Source: Methylobacteriaceae bacterium
Lineage (GTDB): Bacteria; Pseudomonadota; Alphaproteobacteria; Rhizobiales; Beijerinckiaceae
NCBI GenBank assembly: GCA_019233695.1
Contig: JAFAME010000204.1
Coordinates: 1 to 48,812, forward strand
Reading direction: 5' to 3'
DNA length: 48,812 bases
Below are positions 7,622-15,290 of this stretch, piece after piece (within the stretch, counting starts at the first letter, position 1; each line of letters starts with the position of its first letter). The position numbers and the translations under genes were made by a program. The notes below the pieces were generated by a model that saw only the letters and a program-made list of their open reading frames with translations, did no database searches and was not told the DNA's origin.

Positions 7622-8809
7622 GAATCCCCTCCTTACAAGAGAGATGGGAAGCCTCCACCTCGGCCGGAGGCGTGCGATGTGCTGGTGATCGGCGGGGGCC
7701 TTGCGGGCTGCGCCACCGCCTATTTCCTGGCGAAGAACGGCATCGAGGTCGTGCTGATCGAGCGCCACGATCTCAACGCGCTCGCTTCCGGCTCGAACGC
7801 GGGCAGCATCCACGCGCAAATCCCGCATGCCGAGTTCCTCGAACTCGGCGAGGAATGGGCCCGCGGGTTCGCCCCGGTCATTCCCCTGATGCTCGAATCC
7901 ATTCGGCTGTGGGGCACGCTTGAAAGCGAGCTCGGCGCTGATCTCGAGTTTTCGCTGAAGGGAGGGCTTCTCGTCGCCAGAACCGAGGCGCAGATGCGCG
8001 CCATCGAGCGCAAGGGCGCCATCGAGCGCGCCCACGGCCTTGCAGTCGAAATCCTCTCTCGCGCCGATTTGCGGCGCATTGCGCCCTATCTCGCCGAGGA
8101 CCTCGTCGGGGCGAGCTTTTGCGCGTCGGAAGGGAAGGCCAACCCGCTGGCCGTCACTCCCGCGTTCGCGCGTGCGGCAGCCGCCCGGGGCGCCGCAGTC
8201 TTGCGACGCACCGCGCTTGCCGGCATCCGCGTCGAGGGCCAGGGCTTTGTCGCAGAGACCGATGCCGGCCCGATCCGCGCCCACCGCATCATCAATTGCG
8301 CGGGCGCGGAGGCGGGCCGTATCGCCGCCATGGTCGGCCTCGACCTGCCGATCGAGGGCCATCCGATCCAGGTCAACGTGACCGAGCCGGCAGCACCGCT
8401 CGTTCCCCATCTCGTCTATTTTGCCGGCGGCAAGCTCACCTTGAAGCAGACGCGCAGGGGGGCGTTTCTGATCGGCGGCGGCTGGCCGGCGATTTTCGCG
8501 CCGGGCGATGCGCGACCGCGCGTCGATCCGCGCTCGATCGAGGCCAATCTTCGCATCGCCGTGTCGGTCGTCCCTGCGCTGGCGGATGTGCATCTGCTGC
8601 GCACCTGGCCGGCGATCGTCAACGGCACGGCCGACTGGCGCCCGGTCCTCGGCGAGGTGCCGGGCGTCCCGGGATTTTATATGTGCTGCTTTCCGTGGAT
8701 GGGCTTTACCGCAGGCCCCATCTGCGGCCTGGCGGTGGCCGAGCTCATTCTCGGGCGCAAGCCCAGCGTCGACATCACTCAATTCTCCGCGCTGGGAAAC
8801 GCGACATGA
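7616..8809 (+). CDS. FAD-dependent oxidoreductase, DAO family (glycine/D-amino acid oxidase-like)
   Basis: This is a 397-residue flavoprotein of the DAO superfamily, which oxidises amines or D-amino acids to imines. The FAD-binding Rossmann motif is VIGGGLAGCATAYFLAKNG (about residue 24), followed by the ER acceptor pair. SNAGSIHAQIP (about residue 62) is a conserved DAO segment also found in opine oxidase and HcnC-like proteins. The C-terminal FYMCCFPWMGFTAGPICG is the second FAD contact. The gene is divergent from a DapA-family gene, an arrangement that recalls hydroxyproline or opine catabolism, but the substrate cannot be assigned. The start is ATG 7616, inside a 24-bp repeat; there is no other in-frame ATG before the Rossmann motif. 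Confidence 0.85.
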   Translation: MCESPPYKRDGKPPPRPEACDVLVIGGGLAGCATAYFLAKNGIEVVLIERHDLNALASGSNAGSIHAQIPHAEFLELGEEWARGFAPVIPLMLESIRLWGTLESELGADLEFSLKGGLLVARTEAQMRAIERKGAIERAHGLAVEILSRADLRRIAPYLAEDLVGASFCASEGKANPLAVTPAFARAAAARGAAVLRRTALAGIRVEGQGFVAETDAGPIRAHRIINCAGAEAGRIAAMVGLDLPIEGHPIQVNVTEPAAPLVPHLVYFAGGKLTLKQTRRGAFLIGGGWPAIFAPGDARPRVDPRSIEANLRIAVSVVPALADVHLLRTWPAIVNGTADWRPVLGEVPGVPGFYMCCFPWMGFTAGPICGLAVAELILGRKPSVDITQFSALGNAT

Positions 8810-8817
8810 GGTCGGTG

Positions 8818-8921
8818 CCATCCCGGCCGAAGCACCGCGAAGCGGCTCAGCGAGATCCGGAACATGTACATTCCCAGGAGCTTGTCCTCGGATCCCGGAT
8901 AGCGCTTCGCGCTTCCGGGAT
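8818..8921. repeat. Palindromic intergenic repeat (ATCCCGG type)
   Basis: Between the DAO gene and the XRE gene, a segment starting atcccggccgaagc is followed by a strong hairpin with arms 8892-8905 and 8909-8921 around a TTC loop (stem ATCCCGGA(T)AGCGC, one bulge). A related two-part element is at 26207-26284. Such ATCCCGG...CCGGGAT elements are widespread in Rhizobiales. The rest of the 252-base gap shows no feature. Confidence 0.6.
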
Positions 8922-9061
8922 GACGATCTACCGTTTCCTCCCAGGCTCTTGTGCGGCAACAAGCGAGGCTGGAGCCACCGACGTGAACGGAAGGGCGCCG
9001 GCGTCATCAGTGTCGCTGGACCTTTCCAACGAACTGGCGCCCGATCCGCTTCTGATAGATA

Positions 9062-9454
9062 TCAACCAGGCGGGACCGCCCTCAGCGCCTCGGCGACAGC
9101 CGTCGGGTTGCGGCCAATGACCCTGAGGTAGGCACGCGCGGCGGCATCGGGCTCCTTGCGGCCCTGTTCCCAGTCGCGCAGCGTGCCGAGCGGAATGTGA
9201 AAGCGCGCCGCGAATTCCTCCTGCGACAGACCGAGCACGCGGCGGATGGTCCGCACCTGCGGCACGCGCTTCATGTGAGCCAGCCGCTCCGGGGTCAGAG
9301 GCTGCGCATCGGGGTCACTCAGCGCGGCGGCGTGGACTTCCTCGTCGGTCATGGGCCGCATCGGATGCTTGGGCAGGATTTCTTCGCGCCCGTCGGGATG
9401 GACGCGGACGACCTGCCCGTCGCTCCTGCGCGCTCTCGCGACAATATCGGTCAT
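9062..9454 (-). CDS. XRE family helix-turn-helix protein, HigA-like antitoxin or regulator
   Basis: This 130-residue protein has a disordered N-terminal half (GQVVRVHPDGREEILPKHP) and a C-terminal Cro/XRE domain. The helix-turn-helix covers TIRRVLGLSQEEFAARFHIPLGTLRDWEQGRKEP at about residues 69-102. This layout matches HigA/BrnA-like antitoxins that normally pair with a toxin gene upstream. No BrnT or HigB reading frame is found before it; the upstream DNA is instead a 143-bp palindrome. It is therefore an orphan antitoxin or a stand-alone regulator. A promoter-like pair and a palindrome that could be its operator precede it (separate entry). Confidence 0.82.
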   Translation of the reverse strand: MTDIVARARRSDGQVVRVHPDGREEILPKHPMRPMTDEEVHAAALSDPDAQPLTPERLAHMKRVPQVRTIRRVLGLSQEEFAARFHIPLGTLRDWEQGRKEPDAAARAYLRVIGRNPTAVAEALRAVPPG

Positions 9455-9478
9455 ATTTTTGTAGCCGCGCCGCGGTCA

Positions 9479-9548
9479 GTGGCCAAATGGCCACAACCCT
9501 GCTTAAGGGCGACGGCAGTCATTCTGCCAACGCATAAAGTATTGTCAA
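9479..9548 (-). promoter_or_regulatory. Candidate promoter and operator of the XRE gene
   Basis: On the minus strand TTGACA (9543-9548) is followed after 16 bases by CAGAAT (9521-9526, 4 of 6 matches to TATAAT). Between this and the ATG lies the palindrome gtggccAAATggccac (9479-9494), well placed for autorepression by the XRE protein. The TTGACA belongs to the left arm of the large palindrome. This is seen by eye only, so it is a candidate. Confidence 0.4.
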
Positions 9549-9640
9549 GGGTCAAAGATCGCCTTCGGCGACGCGCCTGCGGCGCGCCCTTGACAATACT
9601 TTATGCGTTGGCACACTCGCCGCCGTTCCTCTTAAGCAGG
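9498..9640. repeat. 143-bp inverted-repeat element with T-shaped centre
   Basis: There are two 54-base arms, 9498-9551 and 9587-9640. The inner 27 bases are a perfect inverted repeat (9525-9551 with 9587-9613), and the outer 10 bases are perfect (cctgcttaag with cttaagcagg). About half of the 17 bases between them match. The 35-base centre holds two perfect hairpins back to back: tcgcc-TTC-ggcga (9559-9571) and cgcgcc-TGC-ggcgcg (9572-9586). Both arms carry an outward-facing CCTTGACAATAC. It may be a MITE-like element or a structured regulator. No transposase or clear target-site duplication is visible. Confidence 0.8.
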
Positions 9641-9757
9641 ATCAGCAGGGTGGGCAACAGCCATATCCTTCGCAGCGGCTGGCCCTCCGGGAACGCCCAA
9701 ACCCACAGCATTGAGTCCGAAGCCCACCAAGGTGCCGCTCGTCCGCCTGATCCTGCC

Positions 9758-10495
9758 CTAGTGTCGCAGGATCTTGCCCACGAACTCGCGGCAGCGCTCG
9801 GACGTCGGCGCATCGAAAATCTGGCGCGGCGAGCCCTCCTCGATCACCTGGCCGTTGTCCATCATGACGACGCGCGAGGCGACCTCGCGCACGAACGCCA
9901 TTTCGTGGCTGACGATCAGCATCGTCATGCCATCGGCCGCGAGCCCGCGGATCGTGTCGAGCACCTCATTGACGAGCTCGGGATCGAGCGCCGAGGTGAC
10001 CTCGTCGAGGAGCAGGATCTCGGGCTTCAGCGCGAGCGCGCGCGCAATGGCGACGCGCTGCTGCTGGCCGCCGGAGAGCTCATCGGGATAGGCGTGATGC
10101 TTGTCGGAGAGGCCGACCTTGGCGAGGATGCGCTTGGCGTCGGCCTCGACCTCGGGCCTTGGCCGCCGCTTGATCTTCACCGGCGCGATCGTGACGTTGC
10201 GCAGGACGTCCATGTTCTGGAACAGATTGTACTGCTGGAACACGATGGCCATCCGCTCGCGCACCGTGCGCACGCAGCGGCTTGAACCATAGTCGATCGT
10301 CTCGCCGTCGATCTTCACCTCGCCGCGGGTCGGCGGCGTGAGCCCCATGAGGACACGCAGCAGCGTCGATTTTCCTGATCCCGACGGCCCGATAAGGCTC
10401 ACGACCTCGCCCTTGGCGACGGTGAGGCTCACATTGCGCAGCACTTCGAGCTTGCCGTAGCGGCAGCCGAGGCTAGCGATTTCGAGGTGGTGCAA
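9758..10495 (-). CDS. Polar amino acid ABC transporter, ATP-binding protein (GlnQ/HisP type)
   Basis: This is the ATPase of an amino acid uptake transporter, with 245 residues. Walker A is GPSGSGKST (residues 36-44), the Q-loop lies in VFQQYNLF, the signature is LSGGQQQR, Walker B is ILLLDEVTSALD, and the switch histidine is in SHEM. The start was set at TTG 10495 because GGAGG lies 6 bases before it; an in-frame TTG at 10510 would add five residues. It overlaps the permease gene by 23 bases. It is the last gene of the operon binding protein-permease-permease-ATPase. The GlnQ/HisP class implies glutamine, histidine, arginine or opine-type substrates. Confidence 0.9.
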   Translation of the reverse strand: MHHLEIASLGCRYGKLEVLRNVSLTVAKGEVVSLIGPSGSGKSTLLRVLMGLTPPTRGEVKIDGETIDYGSSRCVRTVRERMAIVFQQYNLFQNMDVLRNVTIAPVKIKRRPRPEVEADAKRILAKVGLSDKHHAYPDELSGGQQQRVAIARALALKPEILLLDEVTSALDPELVNEVLDTIRGLAADGMTMLIVSHEMAFVREVASRVVMMDNGQVIEEGSPRQIFDAPTSERCREFVGKILRH

Positions 10496-11162
10496 GGCGG
10501 GCCTCCGCAAAGGCGCCGAGCCGGCTCAGCGGATAGGACAGGACGAAATAGAGGACGAGGATTGTGCCAAACACCAGCAGGGCGGAAAACCCCCTGTTGT
10601 TGAGGATTTTACCGGCCGAAGTCAGCTCCAGCACGCCGATCTGCGAGACGAGCGCGGTGTCCTTGATGAAGCCGACCATGTAGGCGAAGGCCGGCGGCAG
10701 GATGACCGGCCAGGCCTGCGGGATGATGACCGACCGCAGGATCTGCAAGCGGTTGAAGTTCATCACGGTCGCCGCCTCGATCTGCTGGCGCGGCACGGAT
10801 TCGAAGCCGGCGCGGATGATCTCCGCCGTATAGGCAATCGACAGAATGCAGATGCCGATGACCGCAATGCTCAGGAGCGAGGCGTTCGGGTTGACCGCCT
10901 GGATGAAGAACAGCACCAGGTAAAGAATGACCAGGAAGGGGACGCGGCGGAAAAGATCGACATAGACGATGGTCACAATGCGCACCGGCAGAAACACCCA
11001 TCCCGTGAGCTGCCGCAGGCAGACCAGCACGAAGCCGAAGGCAAAGCCCATCGTGCAGCCGATCACCGCCATGCCGAGGGTGGTCGCCATCGCCTGCCAC
11101 AGGAGCAGGATGGTGTAATACTGGAAGAAACGCGGAATCTCGTTGATCAGCCTGTCGAGCAT
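10473..11162 (-). CDS. Amino acid ABC transporter permease (HisM/GlnP type)
   Basis: This is an inner-membrane permease of 229 residues with about five hydrophobic segments. The family loop that docks on the ATPase is AYTAEIIRAGFESVPRQQIE followed by AATVMNF. The RRVPFLVILYLVLFF segment is typical of His/Glu/Gln/Arg/opine permeases. ATG 11162 shares one base with the stop of the upstream permease (TGATG), which shows coupling. The two permeases would form the heterodimeric channel. Confidence 0.92.
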   Translation of the reverse strand: MLDRLINEIPRFFQYYTILLLWQAMATTLGMAVIGCTMGFAFGFVLVCLRQLTGWVFLPVRIVTIVYVDLFRRVPFLVILYLVLFFIQAVNPNASLLSIAVIGICILSIAYTAEIIRAGFESVPRQQIEAATVMNFNRLQILRSVIIPQAWPVILPPAFAYMVGFIKDTALVSQIGVLELTSAGKILNNRGFSALLVFGTILVLYFVLSYPLSRLGAFAEARLAPPRNR

Positions 11163-11836
11163 CAGAAGACCTTTGCCTTCACCCGGAATGCGAACCGGCC
11201 GATGAGGGCGAGCGACACGCTGGCGATGAAGGTAAGCGCGATGTAGATCACCCCCACCAGGAGGAACATCTCCAGCCAGCGATAGTTTTCGGTCGATATG
11301 TCGATTGCCGTCCCGGTGAGCTCGTTGACGCTGAAGATCGCCCCCATCGAGCTACCGAGCACCAAAAGGATGAAGAAATTGGCGAGCGACGGATAGATCG
11401 TCTTGGCGATGTGCGGGACGATGACGTAGCGCACCATCTGGAAGAGCGACATCCCGAGTGTTTCGGCGGCCTCGACCTCCTGGCGGCGGACGGAAATGAA
11501 GCCCGCCCGCATGATCTCGGTAAGATAGGCGCCGGCATTGAGCATCAGGCCCAGGACGACGGCGATGAACGCCGGGATCAACACGCCGAATTCCGGCAGC
11601 CCGTAATAGATGAAGTAGATCTGCAGGAGCGCCGGAGTGTTGGTGAAGAACACCACATAGGCGCTGGCGAGCCGGCGCAGCGCCGGCCCGCCATAGGTCT
11701 TTGCCGTCGCGCCGGCGACCCCGATCAGCGCGCCGCCCCAGAACGCAAGGAAAGCCAGTTCGAGCGTCACCAGCGCGGCAGAAAGGAGCACCGGCAATTG
11801 CGCCAGCGCCACACCGAACTGGAAGGTGTAGTTCAT
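11162..11836 (-). CDS. Amino acid ABC transporter permease (HisQ/GlnP type)
   Basis: This is the second permease of the same transporter, 224 residues starting MNYTFQFGVALAQLPVLLSA. It has several membrane segments, the FFTNTPALLQIYFIYYGLPEF type region, and the ATPase-docking loop with AYLTEIMRAGFISVRRQEVE and AAETLGM. It lies 70 bases after the binding-protein gene on the same strand. Most sequences of this class serve polar or basic amino acids. Confidence 0.92.
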   Translation of the reverse strand: MNYTFQFGVALAQLPVLLSAALVTLELAFLAFWGGALIGVAGATAKTYGGPALRRLASAYVVFFTNTPALLQIYFIYYGLPEFGVLIPAFIAVVLGLMLNAGAYLTEIMRAGFISVRRQEVEAAETLGMSLFQMVRYVIVPHIAKTIYPSLANFFILLVLGSSMGAIFSVNELTGTAIDISTENYRWLEMFLLVGVIYIALTFIASVSLALIGRFAFRVKAKVF

Positions 11837-11906
11837 CGGCGCGGGCGCGGCGACGGGCGGCGAACGCGGAAAGGGTCCCGCGCCGGAAGCCGCCTCGCGG
11901 CGAGGA

Positions 11907-12713
11907 TCAGAAGTACGGGCTCGGCACCACCTTCACGAGCATCGGCGCGCCGTACCACTTGGTCCACGTATCGTTGACGAAGTTGCTCGAGTGCAGCGCG
12001 TAGAGAATGATGTTGAGTTCGTCGCGCAGACTGTAGTTGCCCTTGCTGACCCCGATGGCGTCGTAGGCGACGTCGATCGGATCCGGCAGAACCTTCCATT
12101 TGACGTCGGGATAGTTCTTCGTGTGCTTCATGAAGAAGTCGATGTTCTCGACGATGGCATCGGCTCGGCCCTGCGCCACAAGGCGGACGGTATCGGCAAT
12201 ATTGTCGACGAGAGACAGCTTGGCGTTCGGCAGGTTCTGCTTGGTCCAGTCGACGGTCCAGTTGCCGTGCATGTTGGCCAGCGTGTACTTGCCGTCGTTG
12301 AGGTCGGTCCACTTGCTGATGTTGACCTTGTCGGTGGTGAGAACCGCCATGACCTCGGTATGCAGCGGCACGGTATAATCGATGAGCTTGGCCCGTTCGG
12401 CGGTGCGGGTGAGCGCGCCAAGCGATATGTCGATCTTGTCCGACACGAGGAAGGGCACGCGCTGCGGCGTCTCGGTCGGGACGAACTCGGCCTTCACCTT
12501 CATCGCCTCGGCTATCTTGTTGCCGATGTCGATGTCGAAACCCTCGAACTCGTTGTTGGCGCCGTAGGACGAGTTCGGCGGGAAGTTCGGGTTGACGCCG
12601 ATGCGGATGGTTCCCGCCTTGATGATGTCGTCGAGCGAGCGCGCCTGGGCGACCCCGCACAGCGCCGCGACCGCCACGACGGCGACGGCGCAACCGATCA
12701 GACGCTTGAACAT
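11907..12713 (-). CDS. Amino acid ABC transporter substrate-binding protein
   Basis: This is a periplasmic binding protein (SBP_bac_3 family) of 268 residues. The leader MFKRLIGCAVAVVAVAALCGVAQA is a clear Sec signal peptide with an AQA cleavage site. The mature part starts RSLDDIIKAGTIRIGVNPNFPP and includes EFEGFDIDIGNKIAEAMKVK, the usual first-lobe motif. The start is ATG 12713 with AGGAGG in front; in-frame upstream starts would place residues before the signal peptide. It is the first gene of the transporter operon and so is probably the most highly expressed. It is divergent in context from the glycine decarboxylase-like genes. The ligand is unknown. Confidence 0.93.
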   Translation of the reverse strand: MFKRLIGCAVAVVAVAALCGVAQARSLDDIIKAGTIRIGVNPNFPPNSSYGANNEFEGFDIDIGNKIAEAMKVKAEFVPTETPQRVPFLVSDKIDISLGALTRTAERAKLIDYTVPLHTEVMAVLTTDKVNISKWTDLNDGKYTLANMHGNWTVDWTKQNLPNAKLSLVDNIADTVRLVAQGRADAIVENIDFFMKHTKNYPDVKWKVLPDPIDVAYDAIGVSKGNYSLRDELNIILYALHSSNFVNDTWTKWYGAPMLVKVVPSPYF

Positions 12714-12897
12714 GCCCACCTCCTGCTTGGGGAGCGAGTTCGGCCCCCTTCCTCCAGCCGACCCCTCCGGGACCGGGCAGGGCAAGTGTGAGAGCGGCGC
12801 AGGAGGGCGTCAATATAAAAATGTGCGCTGTTCGAACGGGCGTGCGTTATTGGCAAGACGGGCGAAATGCTGCCTTCAGGGGCCGTGAGTGGAGCCC

Positions 12898-13614
12898 TCA
12901 GGCCTTGGGGGCGACCACGCCTTCTTCGATCGCGGGTTTGATGCCGAATGTCGCGGCGAACCCTTCCTTTCCGGCCGACGTGATCGACAGGGCGCGGCTG
13001 TCGCGGATGCGCTCGACCCAGCCGCGATCAAAGGCATGGCGAAGCAGGCTTGCACCGACCGCACCGGCGAGATGCGGGCGGCGTTCGCTCCAATCGAGGC
13101 AGGGGCGGCAGAAGACCCGTCGCTTGGATGCGCCACGCAGGTCGATGCCGACCCTCTCCAGGAACGCGTGTCCTGCCTTGGTCACCTCGCCCCCATCCTC
13201 GTCGAGCACAATGCAGGAGCGTTCGACGAGGCGGTCGGCGATGGCAATCGCGATCCGGCCTGCCAAATGATCATAGCAAGTCCGGGCGTTGCGGAGCGCC
13301 TCGCCCCCGCGCCAATGGTTGCGGTGTCGCGCCGGGCCGTCCTGGGCCACCACCGCCAGCCCTTCCAGCATGTGTCCGACAAGCGGCGAGGCGAGCCGGA
13401 AATAGCGGCGGCGGCCCTGCTTTTCGAGCGAGAGCAGGCCGGCATCGCTCAGCTTGGCGAGATGGCCGCTCGCCGTGGGCGGCGATACCCCTGACACATA
13501 CGCGAGCTCCGAGGCGGTCAGGGCGCCGCCGTCCATCAGGGAGGCAAGCATATTGGCGCGGGCAGGATCGCCGACGAGGGCGGCGACCTGGGCGATTTTC
13601 GGTCCGATGTCCAT
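12898..13614 (-). CDS. ArsR/SmtB family transcriptional regulator
   Basis: This is a 238-residue one-component regulator. The N-terminal winged helix is ArsR-like: VAALVGDPARANMLASLMDG, then TASELAYVSGVSPPTASGHL as recognition region, then LLSLEKQGRRRYFRLAS as wing. The longer C-terminal part has cysteines in VFCRPCLDWSERRPH. This C-x2-C pair is common in this long ArsR group but no metal role is shown. ATG 13614 has AGAAGG four bases before it; ATG 13629 in frame is the alternative. It is divergent from the gcvPA-like gene and next to the amino acid transporter, so it is the likely regulator of one or both. Confidence 0.85.
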   Translation of the reverse strand: MDIGPKIAQVAALVGDPARANMLASLMDGGALTASELAYVSGVSPPTASGHLAKLSDAGLLSLEKQGRRRYFRLASPLVGHMLEGLAVVAQDGPARHRNHWRGGEALRNARTCYDHLAGRIAIAIADRLVERSCIVLDEDGGEVTKAGHAFLERVGIDLRGASKRRVFCRPCLDWSERRPHLAGAVGASLLRHAFDRGWVERIRDSRALSITSAGKEGFAATFGIKPAIEEGVVAPKA

Positions 13615-13655
13615 GGCGCCTTCTATCATGGTCGTGGGCCTGCCCGAAGCACAGA

Positions 13656-13677
13656 TGCTTCGGCCAAGGCCGAAGCA
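13656..13677. promoter_or_regulatory. Perfect 22-bp palindrome between ArsR gene and gcvPA
   Basis: The arms tgcttcggcc and ggccgaagca are perfectly symmetric around AA. It sits 42 bases before the regulator start and about 200 bases before the gcvPA start. It could be the ArsR-type operator of the divergent region or an intergenic repeat. The symmetry and position are seen; the role is inferred. Confidence 0.45.
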
Positions 13678-13880
13678 ATTCGGGACGCGGCCCCTCCTCG
13701 GCCATGGGTGGCCCGACGCATCGGCCGACCGTTGACAGGCCGGCGCCGCTCGCCGATCGTGAACAAATGTTCGCAAAGTGAGCGCCGTGCCGGCGACGCG
13801 CTCGTTCTTCGAGAAAAAAAATCAGTGCGAGTGGTCGCGCCATCCCGCCGCGCTCGCCGTAGCTGCCGAGAGAAGAGGCC

Positions 13881-15290
13881 GTGACCGCAGCATCGACCCC
13901 CCACCCCTACATGGCCAACTCGGTCGATGCGCTCAAGCGAGAGATGCTCGACGCGATCGGCGCAGAGAGCGTTGCCGACCTTTTCGAGCAGATCCCCGCC
14001 GATCACCGCCTGCGACGGCCGTTGAACCTGCCGCCGTCGCTCAGCTCGGAGAGCGAGCTGCGCCGGCATCTCATCGCGATGCTCCGCAAAAACCAGACCT
14101 GCGAGGCGAACCTGAGCTTTCTCGGCGCCGGCTGCTGGCAGCACCATGTCCCCGCCGTGTGCGACGAACTGGTGCGGCGCACCGAATGGCTGACATCGGT
14201 GTTCGGCTCGCCGATGTCCGACCATGGGCGCAATCAGGCGTGGTTCGAGTTCTGCAGCCAGATCGGCGAACTTGTGAACATGGATATGGTCGGGCTGCCG
14301 GTCTATAGCTGGGGCTGCGCTGTCGGCCACGCCATCCGCATGGCATCGCGGATCACCGGACGGCACGAAGTCCTGATTGTGCGTCCGACCGATCCCGAGC
14401 GTCTCGCCGTCATCCGCAGCTACTGCGAGCCGAGCGAAATGCCGGGCCATATCGAGGCAAAACTCGTCGGCTTTGATCGGCGCGCCGGCGGCATCGATCT
14501 TGCGGATCTTTCCGGCAAGCTCTCGTCGGCGACCGCGGCCGTCTATTTCGAGGTCCCCTCCTATCTCGGCATGATCGAAGTCCAGGCGGCCGAAATCGCC
14601 CGCCTCGCGCGCGCCAACGGCGCCGAGACGATCGTCGGCGTCGATCCGATCTCGCTCGGCGTGCTCGCCGCCCCTGCCGACTACGGCGCCGACATCGTCG
14701 TCGGCACGACGCAGCCGCTCGGCGTGCACATGAACTGCGGCGGCGGCGTCGGCGGGTTCATCGCCACCCGCGACGAGGAGGTCTATGCCCGCGAATATCC
14801 CTCCCTGATGATCAGCATCACCGATACCGTGAAGGAGGGCGAGTTCGGCTTCGGCCTGAGCCTCTTCCACCAGACCTCCTACGGCATGCGCGACAAGGGC
14901 AAGGACTGGACCGGCAATTCCGTCTATCTCTGGACCATCGCCAATGCCGCCTACATGGCGCTTTTGGGTCCGCAGGGATTTGCCGACCTCGGCGCGCTCA
15001 TCGTCGAGCGCGCCCACTATGCCGCCGCGCTCCTCGCCAGAATCCCGGGCGTGAGGATTGCTTTCCCCTCCGGCTTCTTCAAGGAGTTCGTCGTCACTTT
15101 CGATGGCACCGGCAAGTCGGTCGCCGACATCAACAGGGCCTTGCTTGCGCGCGGCATTTTCGGCGGCAAGGATCTGTCCGCCGAATTGCCGGAACTCGGC
15201 CACAGCGCCCTCTACTGCGTCACCGAAATCCATGCCGAGGAAGACATCGAGCGCTTCGCCGGCGCCCTGCGGGAGGTTGTCGCGTCATGA
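13881..15290 (+). CDS. gcvPA: Glycine dehydrogenase (decarboxylating) subunit 1-like protein
   Basis: This is the N-terminal half of a split P protein of the glycine cleavage system, which decarboxylates glycine and loads the aminomethyl group on lipoyl-H protein. It has 469 residues. The family start HPYMANSVDALKREMLDAIG, the SFLGAGCWQHHVPAVCDEL segment, and VGTTQPLGVHMNCGGGVGGF correspond to known subunit 1 regions. Canonical members read FLGAGxYxHxxP, so this is a divergent copy. The start is GTG 13881 with AGAGG before it. It overlaps the second subunit by ATGA. No gcvT or gcvH is nearby, which is unusual for a working glycine cleavage operon. Confidence 0.85.
   Translation: MTAASTPHPYMANSVDALKREMLDAIGAESVADLFEQIPADHRLRRPLNLPPSLSSESELRRHLIAMLRKNQTCEANLSFLGAGCWQHHVPAVCDELVRRTEWLTSVFGSPMSDHGRNQAWFEFCSQIGELVNMDMVGLPVYSWGCAVGHAIRMASRITGRHEVLIVRPTDPERLAVIRSYCEPSEMPGHIEAKLVGFDRRAGGIDLADLSGKLSSATAAVYFEVPSYLGMIEVQAAEIARLARANGAETIVGVDPISLGVLAAPADYGADIVVGTTQPLGVHMNCGGGVGGFIATRDEEVYAREYPSLMISITDTVKEGEFGFGLSLFHQTSYGMRDKGKDWTGNSVYLWTIANAAYMALLGPQGFADLGALIVERAHYAAALLARIPGVRIAFPSGFFKEFVVTFDGTGKSVADINRALLARGIFGGKDLSAELPELGHSALYCVTEIHAEEDIERFAGALREVVAS

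Noticed and set aside
7553-9007. Minus-strand open frame of 484 codons opposite the DAO gene
   Set aside because: Shadow frame of a recognised flavoprotein gene; no domain or ribosome site.
9590-9613. The right arm of the large palindrome as a promoter toward the ABC genes
   Set aside because: A TTGACA is present, but no -10 follows and the downstream genes run the other way.
13626-15233. Long minus-strand open frame of 535 codons opposite gcvPA
   Set aside because: Composition is typical of a shadow frame, no motif is seen, and it is antisense to a clear P-protein gene.
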